A stretch of 64,000 nt of DNA, from contig NZ_BMEC01000003.1 in the NCBI RefSeq assembly GCF_014636295.1, positions 424,074 through 488,073 on the forward strand. Reading direction: 5' to 3'. The position numbers were made by a program, and so were the translations under genes. Numbering within the stretch: position 1 is the stretch's first letter; each line of letters opens with the position of its first letter. Shown in pieces: positions 51,601 through 59,015 of this stretch. Source of the DNA: Marivirga lumbricoides (GTDB taxonomy: Bacteria; Bacteroidota; Bacteroidia; Cytophagales; Cyclobacteriaceae). A model generated the notes under the pieces. It made no database searches. It had not been told where the DNA came from and saw only the letters and a list, made by a program, of their open reading frames with translations.

Positions 51601-51852
51601 ACCTAAAGGTAATTGCCTCAATTGAAACTGACCATCTACTGCTGTTATAGTAGCTGCTTTAAATCCTGTTGATTCGTTAATAACCTGTACTGTTGCGCCA
51701 GGAAGCTCGCCTCCATCGTTAGCTTTAACTGTTCCACTGATCGTAGCATCTGTAGATTGTGCCCATCCATTAAAGTGGACAGTGATAATTAGGAAAATGA
51801 CTCCGGAAATAACAGGAATCATCCTCATTAGTGCGGTAATTTTTGATCTCAT
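48661..51852 (-). CDS. TonB-dependent receptor, Oar-like, with carboxypeptidase-regulatory domain
   Basis: 1063 aa, signal peptide ending near NGWAQ. N-terminal CarboxypepD_reg domain (ISGTVKANDGGELPGATVQVINESTGFKAATITAVDGQFQLRQLPLG), plug domain with RTSTNVTVDGVNARNQ and GGALNAVTKTGTNQ, and a 22-strand barrel ending with WRIQLGLRYSF. No SusD partner is adjacent, which puts it with Oar-type receptors and not with SusC. It takes up an unknown ligand across the outer membrane using TonB energy. Probably the first gene of the operon with the phosphodiesterase and Crp/Fnr genes. Confidence 0.93.
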   Translation of the reverse strand: MRSKITALMRMIPVISGVIFLIITVHFNGWAQSTDATISGTVKANDGGELPGATVQVINESTGFKAATITAVDGQFQLRQLPLGGPYTLTISFIGYQTHIKTGINLNQGDKANFDVSMNISSEQLDEVVVSADNISKRVDRVGSGIAISEKRMKNLPNEGRNFTNLTALSPLQGGGGINLGGQRRTSTNVTVDGVNARNQLTAGEIGRGPYTISMEAIREFEVVTNSYDVTQGRQAGGALNAVTKTGTNQLEGSAFIYHRNDNLSSNLDIRGNERTQDFYNYQWGFSLGGPIIKDKLHFFVAYDRQDAGEPEFIADINSENDERRLGIRQDTLQKALKIARDLYGVSDAQQIGQFSRKTVANTLFTRLDWQLNKKNRLTLRNNYTDWNNPFSVNDNSNINIAETWSDFSSRENSLLLSLRTAVNALLTNELKVQLQHAEREFVPSSQLPASNIPRAIVRLTSPFPTESNPNATQSRTFQFGGQRFTPETNLERQIQLVNTTYLTKGKYNFSFGTDNMITYLETLLSNEQNGRFFFNNMQDFENMQPARYAREVPTQGLPIVKQTVMDISFFGQVEFDMFKNFNTTFGLRYDATLFMEKAQYNPIVDRELGIKTDVLPSDPVNIQPRFQSIWNVKGENKHIIKAGAGLFSAQPHYYAQVNNIQNSGELLAAVDVSDPDLIPEPDFVRYREDPSTVPGIPEGAEAGIATINAASENFKVPNTLKANISYNHFFSDKLRVGINGLFSKTFNNYVYQEANLVDNPYFTLSNENNRGVFVPASSIGANGQTDWLNSRKSDLVGRTLVLTSDGELTQLAVVLDATLRIGNDGNLNVSYTRNEAKDNSSYNCCVANTSTFLPVEDDPRALNYGYSDNHFSDKLVVNGISPTFLGFNIGFTFSGIGGTRYSFLTTNGSLNGDFNLRNDLAFVYDPNDPETPENIRNGMLSILNDPETSKSVKDYINNNLGKVAERNGGVNPFFYLIDMRMLKKISLKGSHNIELSADIFNVANLLNSEWGNNNNFGNRNLLRITGFDQATKNYLYDVESNVGTLPVNGNPWRIQLGLRYSF

Positions 51853-52021
51853 GTTTATAGATTTAAATGGTTATTGATGCCATCAAATTTATAAGCACGT
51901 ATCGATCAGCTGATGTTAAAATTTAACATCCGGTATTAACTTAAACATTTATTAATGTATGATTAACCTTATAGAAATATAGTCTGTGAAGTGTTTTTTT
52001 TCTTGTTTTATAATGAGTATT
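51853..52021. other. non-coding gap before a decayed membrane gene
   Basis: This 169-nt stretch holds the promoter region of the TonB receptor and no recognisable gene. The nearby 52022-52390 region contains the pseudogene described separately. Confidence 0.5.
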
Positions 52022-52390
52022 TCAGACAAAAATACCCGTTAACATGGCTATTAAAAGTAATATGATAAGTACCCGGAAAAACACACCAAACATTGCAGCA
52101 GATTTTTCTTCTTTTTTGGGACCTCTTTCTTTTGGCCTGAAAGCGGCATTATGAGCCGGTGGGAATCCATGCATTCATACACCGGAACCCACCAGATTAA
52201 TCCATAACATTCCCGCCCAACCTGCTAATAAGAGGATTAGCATAAGAAATCAAATCGACCGCCCATACCCCTCTTGTCTTAAAGCATAAAAAATTGCTCC
52301 GATTCCCAATGCTGTATAAAGTAAAACAACAAAGTTAACTACATTCGTATCAAGTCTTTTAAGTTTGAAAATAGTAAAATAATCAGGGGC
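52022..52390 (-). pseudogene. small membrane-protein gene interrupted by two in-frame TGA codons
   Basis: On the minus strand, 123 consecutive codons with only two internal stops (TGA at 52252-52250 and at 52177-52175) read as one protein: KRLDTNVVNFVVLLYTALGI and GAIFYALRQEGYGRSI, TGA, LILLLAGWAGMLWINLVGSG, TGA, HGFPPAHNAAFRPKERGPKK and AMFGVFFRVLIILLLIAML. Three hydrophobic helices and a charged loop remain in phase, so the gene decayed recently or the TGA codons stand for tryptophan. No convincing ATG exists at the start. It lies at the end of the 2TM-TonB receptor operon. Confidence 0.7.
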
Positions 52391-52462
52391 TTAAAATTAG
52401 TTGTAAGTGGAGATAAAGCTGATCCTAACTTTCAACAGCTTTTATCTTTTGCTTTTCTTAGC

Positions 52463-52732
52463 TTATTTCTGTTTTCTTTTTAATTGATCATACTCTCTTT
52501 GTATAGCGTCATTTTCCCTAAAGACATATACTTTTAAGTAGTGACTTACAAGACCAATGCCCCAACCCAGGCTTGCAAAAGTTGGCCAAGGGAATCCGAT
52601 TGAGTAGTTGGAGCTTGAAAAGTACCATACTCCCCAAAGAAATATGTTTACAAAAAGATAAGTGACTGCATGTCGTTTAAAACCTACTTGAGCTTCGGCT
52701 TGCTCCCATAATTTTCTGTCGTTTGTGTCCAT
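52463..52732 (-). CDS. 2TM domain protein
   Basis: 89 aa with two membrane helices (AVTYLFVNIFLWGVWYF and FPWPTFASLGWGIGLVSHYLKVYVF) and short charged ends (LWEQAEAQVGFKRHA ahead; EYDQLKRKQK behind). It matches the 2TM family of Bacteroidota, whose function is unknown and which often lies near histidine kinase or regulator genes. It starts 5 nt after the TonB receptor stop, so it is in that operon. Confidence 0.88.
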   Translation of the reverse strand: MDTNDRKLWEQAEAQVGFKRHAVTYLFVNIFLWGVWYFSSSNYSIGFPWPTFASLGWGIGLVSHYLKVYVFRENDAIQREYDQLKRKQK

Positions 52733-52737
52733 GATTT

Positions 52738-54807
52738 TTATTTTTTATTGATTAAATTGATAATTATACCAGCGTAAATGCTTCTTCTTGATAAGTACAT
52801 TTTGTCATATTGGCTATAGTCAAAGTTGTAGTTGATATCAAAACTGTTTTTTGTGTCTAATAAATTTGTAACTGAAATAAAGGCTATTCCATTGGTATAC
52901 CCATTGATAGCAAATAGGTGGTTGATGCCTAAAGAGAGATTGCTATAGGGTTGGAATGAAAGTGTTTTACCAGATTGAAATGGCGCATAAACGCTCAATT
53001 CATTGTTAAATGAGGCAGAGGAAACAAGGGCTGAATTGCCCCCTGCAAATGACTGATAGGAAGCATTCAAAGACCATTGAGAAAAAGGTTTGTAGATAGC
53101 AAATGATCTGATAAACCATTGATCCTTTCTGGTATTGTGAGATACATAGGATAAAGATTGATCTAACTGAATTTTACTATTGGGTTGATACGTGATTCTG
53201 CTTTCCGCTCCTTTGGTCTGTTCTTTTTCCTGTCTAAAATTATAATAGAAGCTTTGTTCAATGGCCCATTGAGGTCCTGAATAGTGCAAATCTATGCTGC
53301 TTTGATATGCATAATCTATAGCCCGCTCTGTATTTCTAATCTGGTAATACCTTCCTACTCCTGCCTTTACTTTTAGTGAGGAACTTAACTCGTATCTATA
53401 GTTGATTTGGTAGCTGTACAGCCTTTTTTGTAGTTCCGGGAGGTATCCCAGCCTTACGCCTGATCCTATTGAATGATTTCTCCAAATTTTTCTGTAGAAC
53501 GTGTAGAGTTCGTGGCTGGAAGCAGATTGTTCACCGGAAAATTGATTAGATGGATGTTCTGGTGACATGGCATATGAATAAGTTGGGAATCTGCCTTCCC
53601 GAAAGTTGTTTTGATGCCAGAAAGAATATCCTGTTTTTAGCAGATTATTGTCTTTGCGCCATGTGAAATTCAGTGCACCATAAGGATCGAAGTCTTTTTC
53701 ACTGAAGTTGAGGTTGCCAAAACTTATTTTTTTGTCTAAATAAGAATTGCCTAATACAGCATTTATCTGCCAATCATTAAGCTCCTGAACCCACTGAAGT
53801 GTAGAAATGCTTCTGACAGCTTCTTGTAAAAATGCGTTTTGATAACTTGGATGCCTGTATTGGAAATTATAATTGTCCCAAAGCCCATACTGGTAAAATT
53901 TCAGGGAACCCCATTTCTGATGTGAACTTAACAGGAGGCCACCATCCAATGAATTGAAAGCGTTAATATTTTCAAAGTTAATGGGGTTTACAGCTTTTAA
54001 AGCTTCATCAAATTGATAATTAGCAAAAACTCCCACAAATGTTTGTTTTCCAATTTCGCCTCTGGCTGAATAACCCAGATTGGCCAGAGAAATACTTGCC
54101 GTTTGTTGCCAGTAGGAAGGGAATCTATCAGCAGTTTCCAATACAATAGTTCCCGAGGTTGACTGCCCATATTCAAGCGGAGGATTTCCGGGAAATACAG
54201 TCACTTTTTTGAGAAAATCGGTATTAAAGATACTTAAGGTGCCGGTATTGGTTAATTGAGCATACTTGATGGGATTTTTAATAGGGACTCCATTCAGAAA
54301 ATAGCCGGTTTGATTCGGACTGGCTCCTCTGAATGAAACTGCTGCATTTTCATCCGTAGTAGTGGATGAAGCACTGGTATTAACTGCTACAAGCGCATCT
54401 GCTTTTGAGTTTGGGTTCTGGTAAATATCAATGGGTGTTAGCTTACTAAAGGAAAAGTTTTCAGCCCCTAATACAGCTGATTTCACCATAACTTCTTTCA
54501 ACTTTACATTTCCTGGCTGCAATAAAATCGTAATTGAGTCCCTGCTTTCAGAAGCCAGGAAAATTCTTTCCTGATATCCGATAAAAGTGACAATTAGCGT
54601 GTCACCTTCCCGTAAATTTTTTAGAAAGAAGTAACCTTTTTCATTTGTTATATTGCTTTTAGAGAATGAGGAAGGCACCAAAACATGCGCTCCGGGTAAT
54701 GCCTCCCCGGTATTGGCATCTTTTACAATTCCGGATATATCCATTACCTGCGCAATTCCTAAATGGGCATAGAGCCAGAGCTTTATAAGAAGGGAGAGAT
54801 GTCGCAT
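52738..54807 (-). CDS. TonB-dependent receptor with carboxypeptidase-like N-terminal domain
   Basis: 689 aa, signal peptide ending near LGIAQ. CarboxypepD_reg domain (ISGIVKDANTGEALPGAHVLV... FIGYQERIFLAS), plug domain (AAVSFRGASPNQTGYFLNGVPIKNP, VTVFPGNPPLEYGQSTSGTIVLET) and a barrel ending with RRSIYAGIIINLINKK. The barrel is shorter than in siderophore receptors. It is preceded by a TPR protein gene and followed by a 2TM gene, all in one direction. The ligand cannot be told. Confidence 0.9.
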   Translation of the reverse strand: MRHLSLLIKLWLYAHLGIAQVMDISGIVKDANTGEALPGAHVLVPSSFSKSNITNEKGYFFLKNLREGDTLIVTFIGYQERIFLASESRDSITILLQPGNVKLKEVMVKSAVLGAENFSFSKLTPIDIYQNPNSKADALVAVNTSASSTTTDENAAVSFRGASPNQTGYFLNGVPIKNPIKYAQLTNTGTLSIFNTDFLKKVTVFPGNPPLEYGQSTSGTIVLETADRFPSYWQQTASISLANLGYSARGEIGKQTFVGVFANYQFDEALKAVNPINFENINAFNSLDGGLLLSSHQKWGSLKFYQYGLWDNYNFQYRHPSYQNAFLQEAVRSISTLQWVQELNDWQINAVLGNSYLDKKISFGNLNFSEKDFDPYGALNFTWRKDNNLLKTGYSFWHQNNFREGRFPTYSYAMSPEHPSNQFSGEQSASSHELYTFYRKIWRNHSIGSGVRLGYLPELQKRLYSYQINYRYELSSSLKVKAGVGRYYQIRNTERAIDYAYQSSIDLHYSGPQWAIEQSFYYNFRQEKEQTKGAESRITYQPNSKIQLDQSLSYVSHNTRKDQWFIRSFAIYKPFSQWSLNASYQSFAGGNSALVSSASFNNELSVYAPFQSGKTLSFQPYSNLSLGINHLFAINGYTNGIAFISVTNLLDTKNSFDINYNFDYSQYDKMYLSRRSIYAGIIINLINKK

Positions 54808-54829
54808 AACTGATTGAGAATGGTTTCGT

Positions 54830-55537
54830 CTATTTCTTTACCTGTGGCAGTAATACTTTAGAAACCCAATGATATTGAGGTTCTATAGCTAGTGCTTTTT
54901 CATAGGTGGCTTTAGCAAGGTTGTGCTTTCCGTTAGCATAATATGTTCGTCCGAGATTGGCAAGCGCGCTCAAATAAAGCCAGTGGGTTAGGGTATCTCC
55001 GTTATTCTCATAGCTTTCTATACTTTTTTCAAAAGCTTTTTCAGCTTCTGCTTTATCTCCTCCAAATGATTCCGGGGTATAGAACAAAGAACTACCTTGC
55101 ACCATCCATACTATGCCTGATGTTTTACTTAATTTCAGGGCTTCATTGATAGCACTGGAGCTTTTAGGGCCATAAAGCATTCCTTTCCAGGGGGAATAGC
55201 CCATGATAAAACCGTAGATTGAAGCGCGTAGCGCTAAAGCTTCAGCCTTATGCTTTTCATCATTTTCTGATTCTTCCAGCAGATCTAGCGTGGTGTCTAA
55301 GTAATCATCAAATAGCTCTTCATTTTGAGCCACCATCGTGAAATTGAGTAGCCCATAACAAGCCAGAGCTTTACTCCATGGATTATCTGCTTTTTTAATG
55401 GCTAGTTTCCATAATTCTTCACTATTGGTTAGGTAAGCCTGATAAGAAACTTCCTTTGCAGTTTGTGCGCCTGCCTGGTAGTTAGCTGCAACTAATGTGA
55501 TAATAATTACGAGTGATTTCAGAATTTGACGTTTCAT
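54830..55537 (-). CDS. exported TPR-repeat protein
   Basis: 235 aa, signal peptide MKRQILKSLVIIITLVAANYQAGAQ. The mature protein is helical with TPR-like units, clearest at AEKAFEKSIESYENNGDTLTHWLYLSALANLGRTYYANGKHNLAKATYEKALAI. It is probably a periplasmic scaffold acting with the downstream TonB receptor, 22 nt away. Operator-like GTTTATTTTATAAAG overlaps its leader (55545-55563), only 8 nt before the ATG, so it may be repressed by the winged-helix protein encoded just upstream. Confidence 0.85.
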   Translation of the reverse strand: MKRQILKSLVIIITLVAANYQAGAQTAKEVSYQAYLTNSEELWKLAIKKADNPWSKALACYGLLNFTMVAQNEELFDDYLDTTLDLLEESENDEKHKAEALALRASIYGFIMGYSPWKGMLYGPKSSSAINEALKLSKTSGIVWMVQGSSLFYTPESFGGDKAEAEKAFEKSIESYENNGDTLTHWLYLSALANLGRTYYANGKHNLAKATYEKALAIEPQYHWVSKVLLPQVKK

Positions 55538-55544
55538 TATAAAG

Positions 55545-55563
55545 TAGTTTATTTTATAAAGTA
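55545..55563. promoter_or_regulatory. palindromic operator of the winged-helix regulator, site 2
   Basis: TAGTTTATTTTATAAAGTA: its core TTTATTTTATAAA is identical to that of 56533-56551. It lies between the regulator and the TPR gene, next to the TPR start codon. Confidence 0.65.
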
Positions 55564-55620
55564 AATTATTATTAAAAAAGACTGATGATCAGTCTGTAAT
55601 TGCTGTTTATTTTTTAATGC

Positions 55621-55908
55621 TTAACTGGGTTTAATATAGGATCTCAAAGCATTTAAGTAGTTTTCAAAAGCATCTATTCCTTTTTCAGTGACCTTGCAAG
55701 TTGTGAGCGGATAATTATCTTTAAAACTTTTTTCTACTGTAATGTACCCTGCATCTTTCAGTTTATTTACCTGCACACTTAAATTACCCGCTGTAGCTTC
55801 AGTTTTTTCTTTGATATAAGTAAATTCTGCCTGCTCCACATTCATTAATAAACTCATTATCGCCAGTCTTAATTGTGAATGTAAAAGGGGATCTAGTGGT
55901 TTAAACAT
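55621..55908 (-). CDS. winged-helix transcriptional regulator (ArsR/MarR-like, PF13601 type)
   Basis: 95 aa, a single winged helix: LRLAIMSLLMNVEQAEFTYIKEKTEATAGNLSVQVNKLKDAGYITVEKSFKDNYPLTTCKVTEKGIDAFENYLNALRSYI. No sensor domain. Such short regulators are usually encoded with a membrane protein, here the gene 4 nt upstream (55912-56490), and act as repressors of their own operon. Shared palindromes lie ahead of both the membrane gene and the TPR gene, so autoregulation of the whole module is likely. Confidence 0.88.
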   Translation of the reverse strand: MFKPLDPLLHSQLRLAIMSLLMNVEQAEFTYIKEKTEATAGNLSVQVNKLKDAGYITVEKSFKDNYPLTTCKVTEKGIDAFENYLNALRSYIKPS

Positions 55909-55911
55909 CCT

Positions 55912-56490
55912 TTATAATTTTTTTCTAGGTAACTGATGAGCAGGAATAATAAAGCTGGCAATAATTGCAGCTGCTAATAACAATAGTTGAATCTCAAAAC
56001 TAAAGTGAAAAGCCACAAAAGCTATGGCCATACTTATTGCTCCTCCAAAAATCAGGGGTTTAAACTTTAAAATACCTCCGGAAATAGAAGCTCCAATTCC
56101 GTATAATACCATTAGAGCAGGGTAAATAATTTCCCAGCCAACGGTAGGTGCTGAAAAGAGAAAAACCAACAATGCAGCAATAAAGCTGAGCCAAACTGAT
56201 GACATTGCCCTATCGATATAAGTCTTTACATTTATTTTTTTACTCTTTCTTGTAAAATACACTCCATTAATAATTCCTAATACCGGCATACTTAGCCAAA
56301 CAGATGCTGCAATATTCTGAGGCATGTCTAATATAAATTGAAAGCCGTAATGTAATAAACTACTTATAGCTACTCCATACCCCCACATTAAATAGATTAC
56401 CCTATCTGAAGCAATGTCATGTTTAGTTTTAGCCACCATCTCTCTTATGATTTGGAGGCTTTCATCTGCTGTAAATTGCTCTTCTTTCAT
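55912..56490 (-). CDS. polytopic membrane protein of the regulator operon
   Basis: 192 aa. A soluble N-terminal 30 residues (ADESLQIIREMVAKTKHDIASDRVIYLMWGYG) is followed by six or so hydrophobic helices. I recognise no named family; the same protein type is commonly encoded with a winged-helix regulator of this kind. First gene of the unit: membrane protein, regulator, TPR, TonB receptor, 2TM. Operator palindrome 43 nt upstream of the start. Possibly a membrane sensor that holds the regulator. Confidence 0.65.
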   Translation of the reverse strand: MKEEQFTADESLQIIREMVAKTKHDIASDRVIYLMWGYGVAISSLLHYGFQFILDMPQNIAASVWLSMPVLGIINGVYFTRKSKKINVKTYIDRAMSSVWLSFIAALLVFLFSAPTVGWEIIYPALMVLYGIGASISGGILKFKPLIFGGAISMAIAFVAFHFSFEIQLLLLAAAIIASFIIPAHQLPRKKL

Positions 56491-56532
56491 ATTATTGCCA
56501 TTATTGCTTATAAATAATACTCAAATATAGAG

Positions 56533-56551
56533 TGGTTTATTTTATAAACCA
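56533..56551. promoter_or_regulatory. palindromic operator of the winged-helix regulator, site 1
   Basis: TGGTTTATTTTATAAACCA, perfect arms TGGTTTA/TAAACCA around TTTTA. Upstream of the membrane-protein/regulator pair. Confidence 0.75.
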
Positions 56552-56569
56552 AATATATTAAAAAAATTA

Positions 56570-57058
56570 TTAGAACTCTTTCAGAAGTTTCCAAAGTGAC
56601 ATTTTAAGTGTTTTGTTCTTATCCAAAGTAGAAAGACTATGGCTATAGATGACTTTTGTTTTAAAAACCTGATTTAACTCGTATTGGCTGCTTTTAACTA
56701 AGTTGTCATCAAAGCAGAGGAAAAGGGATGCATTTGTATTTTTGAAATCCTCAGGGTGCTCCTGTAAAATTGTTACTTCCGATAAGTCGGTATTCAATGC
56801 CTTTAAAATATTGCCTAAAAGTATCTTGTCATTGTCGCCGAAATTGTCATCTATCATTACCTGTATTACTGAAGAGGTGCTTGTATAAGCTTGTGGAGCC
56901 TCATTGACAACCTCGATAGGTTTTTCGGCTTTGGGGGATTTATTATTGATGGCTGGAAATTTTTCTACATCTGCTGCAACAGAAGAATTTGCTTCTTCTG
57001 TTACATAGATAATATCAGTTTCAAAGATCAGTGGTAAATATTCCTGGTCTATTTTCAT
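56570..57058 (-). CDS. possible DNA polymerase III psi (HolD)-like protein
   Basis: 162 aa, no signal peptide. The N-terminal EYLPLIFETDIIYV is followed by a variable linker and a compact alpha/beta part: VIQVMIDDNFGDNDKILLGNILKALN, VTILQEHPEDF, LFLCFDD and SHSLSTLDKNKTLKMSLWKLLKEF. The order and spacing (leading chi-binding-like segment, helix ending in LKALN, final SxxLxxLxxNxxxKxxLWxxL) resemble E. coli HolD, which links SSB to the clamp loader through chi. Overall identity is low and the call is tentative. It starts 1 nt after the thioesterase stop, so cotranslated. Otherwise conserved unknown. Confidence 0.4.
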   Translation of the reverse strand: MKIDQEYLPLIFETDIIYVTEEANSSVAADVEKFPAINNKSPKAEKPIEVVNEAPQAYTSTSSVIQVMIDDNFGDNDKILLGNILKALNTDLSEVTILQEHPEDFKNTNASLFLCFDDNLVKSSQYELNQVFKTKVIYSHSLSTLDKNKTLKMSLWKLLKEF

Positions 57059-57059
57059 T

Positions 57060-57581
57060 TTAATCTATCTTGAAAATTGATTTAAGTTCGGCTGCATCTT
57101 CAGGCTTCATTCTCTTTGCTAAAACTAATCTTAATTGTCTTCTTCTCAAAGCGCCATCAAAAAGTTCTTTTTCTTCCTCCGTTTCAGGCTTTAATTCCGG
57201 TATATCGATAGGTCGACCAGACTGATCCACTGCCACAAAAGTAAAGAAAGCAGAATTAGAGGAGTATTTCTTTCCTGAAGGAATATTTTCTCCTTTCACT
57301 ACTATATGCACTTCTACAGAGGAATTAAAAGCTCGTGTTACTTTAGCTTCCAGCGTAACAACATCCCCTAAAGCTATGGGGTGTTCAAAGGAAATATTGT
57401 CTACCGAGGCCGTTACGACTATTCTATTGCAATGTTTTTGAGCTGTTATAGCGGAAACAATATCCATCCAATGCATTAGTCTTCCGCCCATTAAATTATT
57501 TAAAGGGTTGGTATCATTGGGAAGCACCAGTTCCGTCATGATGGTATACGATTCCTGAGGCTTTTTAATTATTTTTGGCAT
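57060..57581 (-). CDS. acyl-CoA thioesterase, hotdog fold (YciA/BFIT type)
   Basis: 173 aa from MPKIIKKPQESYTIMTELVLPND at 57581; a start six codons earlier is possible (57599). One hotdog domain: NPLNNLMGGRLMHWMDIVSAITAQKHCNRIVVTASVDNISFEHPIALGDVVTLEAKVTRAFNSSVEVHIVV. The motif with Asp/Asn in the active helix is that of the acyl-CoA hydrolase family. It splits cytosolic acyl-CoA to free acid and CoA. Confidence 0.92.
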   Translation of the reverse strand: MPKIIKKPQESYTIMTELVLPNDTNPLNNLMGGRLMHWMDIVSAITAQKHCNRIVVTASVDNISFEHPIALGDVVTLEAKVTRAFNSSVEVHIVVKGENIPSGKKYSSNSAFFTFVAVDQSGRPIDIPELKPETEEEKELFDGALRRRQLRLVLAKRMKPEDAAELKSIFKID

Positions 57582-57754
57582 ACGTGAATTTTTGCGCAAA
57601 GATAATACATAGAATGAGAACCTCAGGTATCATCTTCAAATTTGATTTGAAGCTCTCTTCGCCTTTTTGTACTACTAAAGTAGGAAACCATCCTTATATT
57701 CTTTTATTGTAAGTTTTTAATTAACTTGTCGAATATCAACCAAGGCTGTTCTCT

Positions 57755-58969
57755 ATGAAAATGTCAGAAAAGGATTGGTTCATCCCTGGAATCTACCTTA
57801 TTGTAGGATTTGTTTGGATCACGTTATCAGATAACCTACTACTTTATTTGGGACACATTTTTGTTGTTCCTTCTGGCTTGTTATATGTAATAGGGTCGTT
57901 GAAAGGAATATTCTATGTTGCAATAACAGCTCTGTTACTTTTTTATCTTATCAGACGAAGGACAAAATCATTACTCTATATCAAAAATGATTTTGAAAGG
58001 TTGTTTGAGAATAACCCTAATCCTATGTGGATATATGATTTAGAAAATTATAGAATCCTATTGGCGAATAAAGCAGCTTCCTATCAGTATGGTTATACTT
58101 TTTTAGAATTTAAAAAACTTACTCTTTATGATCTGAGGCCTTCCTCAGAACACCACAAACTTAATGAGTCACTAAGTAATGAGGTACGAAGGTTTGGCGA
58201 TAGTGGTGAATGGTTACATAAAAGCAAGAAAGGAGAGTTTTTCTATGTGAATATTTTCTCACATAAAACAGTATACGAAGGAATGAAGTGTAGATTAGTT
58301 ACTTCTATCAATGTAAATAAGAAGGTAATGGCTGAAATTGAGCGTGAAAACTTTCAGAAATCTCTCGATAAGGCAGCTTTGGTGTCAATTACCGGAGTAG
58401 ATGGTAAACTACAGGAAGTGAACGATTTGTTTTGTGAAATAAGTGGGTATGATAGATCAGAACTTGTAGGTAAGCCTATTCAGATGCTTGAAAGCGGCTA
58501 CCATGATGAAGCTTTCTGGCATGAGTTATGGAAAAAAATAAGAAAAGGAGAATTATGGCGTGGGGATGTCCAAAATAAAAGTAAGTCAGGAGAAGTGTTT
58601 TGGGTAGATATGATTATCAGTCCAATAAGGAATCATTCTGGCGAGGTATATAAATTTATGTCAGTCAACTACGATATTACTGAAAGAAAAAAGCTGGAAA
58701 TAAACCAGGAAAACTTGCTGAATGACTTTGCTGATTATGCTTTTCAAACTTCCCATAAATTACGGGGGCCACTGACTAGCATGTTAGGCTTAATTTCTAT
58801 CTTTAAAAAATATGAGGATCCCGCTTATTTGATAGAGAAAATGAAAGAAACCTCAGAAACAATGGATAGAGTTATCAGAGAGATGAATGAAAGCCTAAGT
58901 AGAAACGCTTTTACTCTAATGAGTGAAAAAAGAGAAATGATCAATATTAATAAGTCTAAAAAATTATAG
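57755..58969 (+). CDS. membrane PAS protein with HisKA-like helix but no ATPase domain
   Basis: 404 aa: two membrane helices (FIPGIYLIVGFVWITLS, GIFYVAITALLLFYLI), a first PAS domain (LFENNPNPMWIYDLENYRILLANKAASYQYGY), a second PAS with PAC (ITGVDGKLQEVNDLFCEISGYDRSELVG ... VNYDITERKK) and a final helix pair around FADYAFQTSHKLRGPLTSMLGLISIF, which looks like the dimerisation/phosphoacceptor helix (His in TSHKLRGP). There is no N, G1 or G2 box, so it cannot bind ATP by itself. It may pair with another kinase or be a signal-binding adaptor. MKMSEKDW gives two start choices (57755, 57761). Confidence 0.8.
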   Translation: MKMSEKDWFIPGIYLIVGFVWITLSDNLLLYLGHIFVVPSGLLYVIGSLKGIFYVAITALLLFYLIRRRTKSLLYIKNDFERLFENNPNPMWIYDLENYRILLANKAASYQYGYTFLEFKKLTLYDLRPSSEHHKLNESLSNEVRRFGDSGEWLHKSKKGEFFYVNIFSHKTVYEGMKCRLVTSINVNKKVMAEIERENFQKSLDKAALVSITGVDGKLQEVNDLFCEISGYDRSELVGKPIQMLESGYHDEAFWHELWKKIRKGELWRGDVQNKSKSGEVFWVDMIISPIRNHSGEVYKFMSVNYDITERKKLEINQENLLNDFADYAFQTSHKLRGPLTSMLGLISIFKKYEDPAYLIEKMKETSETMDRVIREMNESLSRNAFTLMSEKREMININKSKKL

Positions 58970-59015
58970 CCATATCTTTACAGCTTAGATTTTACTTCGC
59001 TTTAACTTTAATTAA

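Noticed and set aside
52175-52252. Selenocysteine readings of the TGA codons
   Set aside because: No SECIS-like hairpin was recognised after either codon and the contexts (SI-TGA-FLM, GV-TGA-MHG) look like lost Trp codons or decay, not redox sites.
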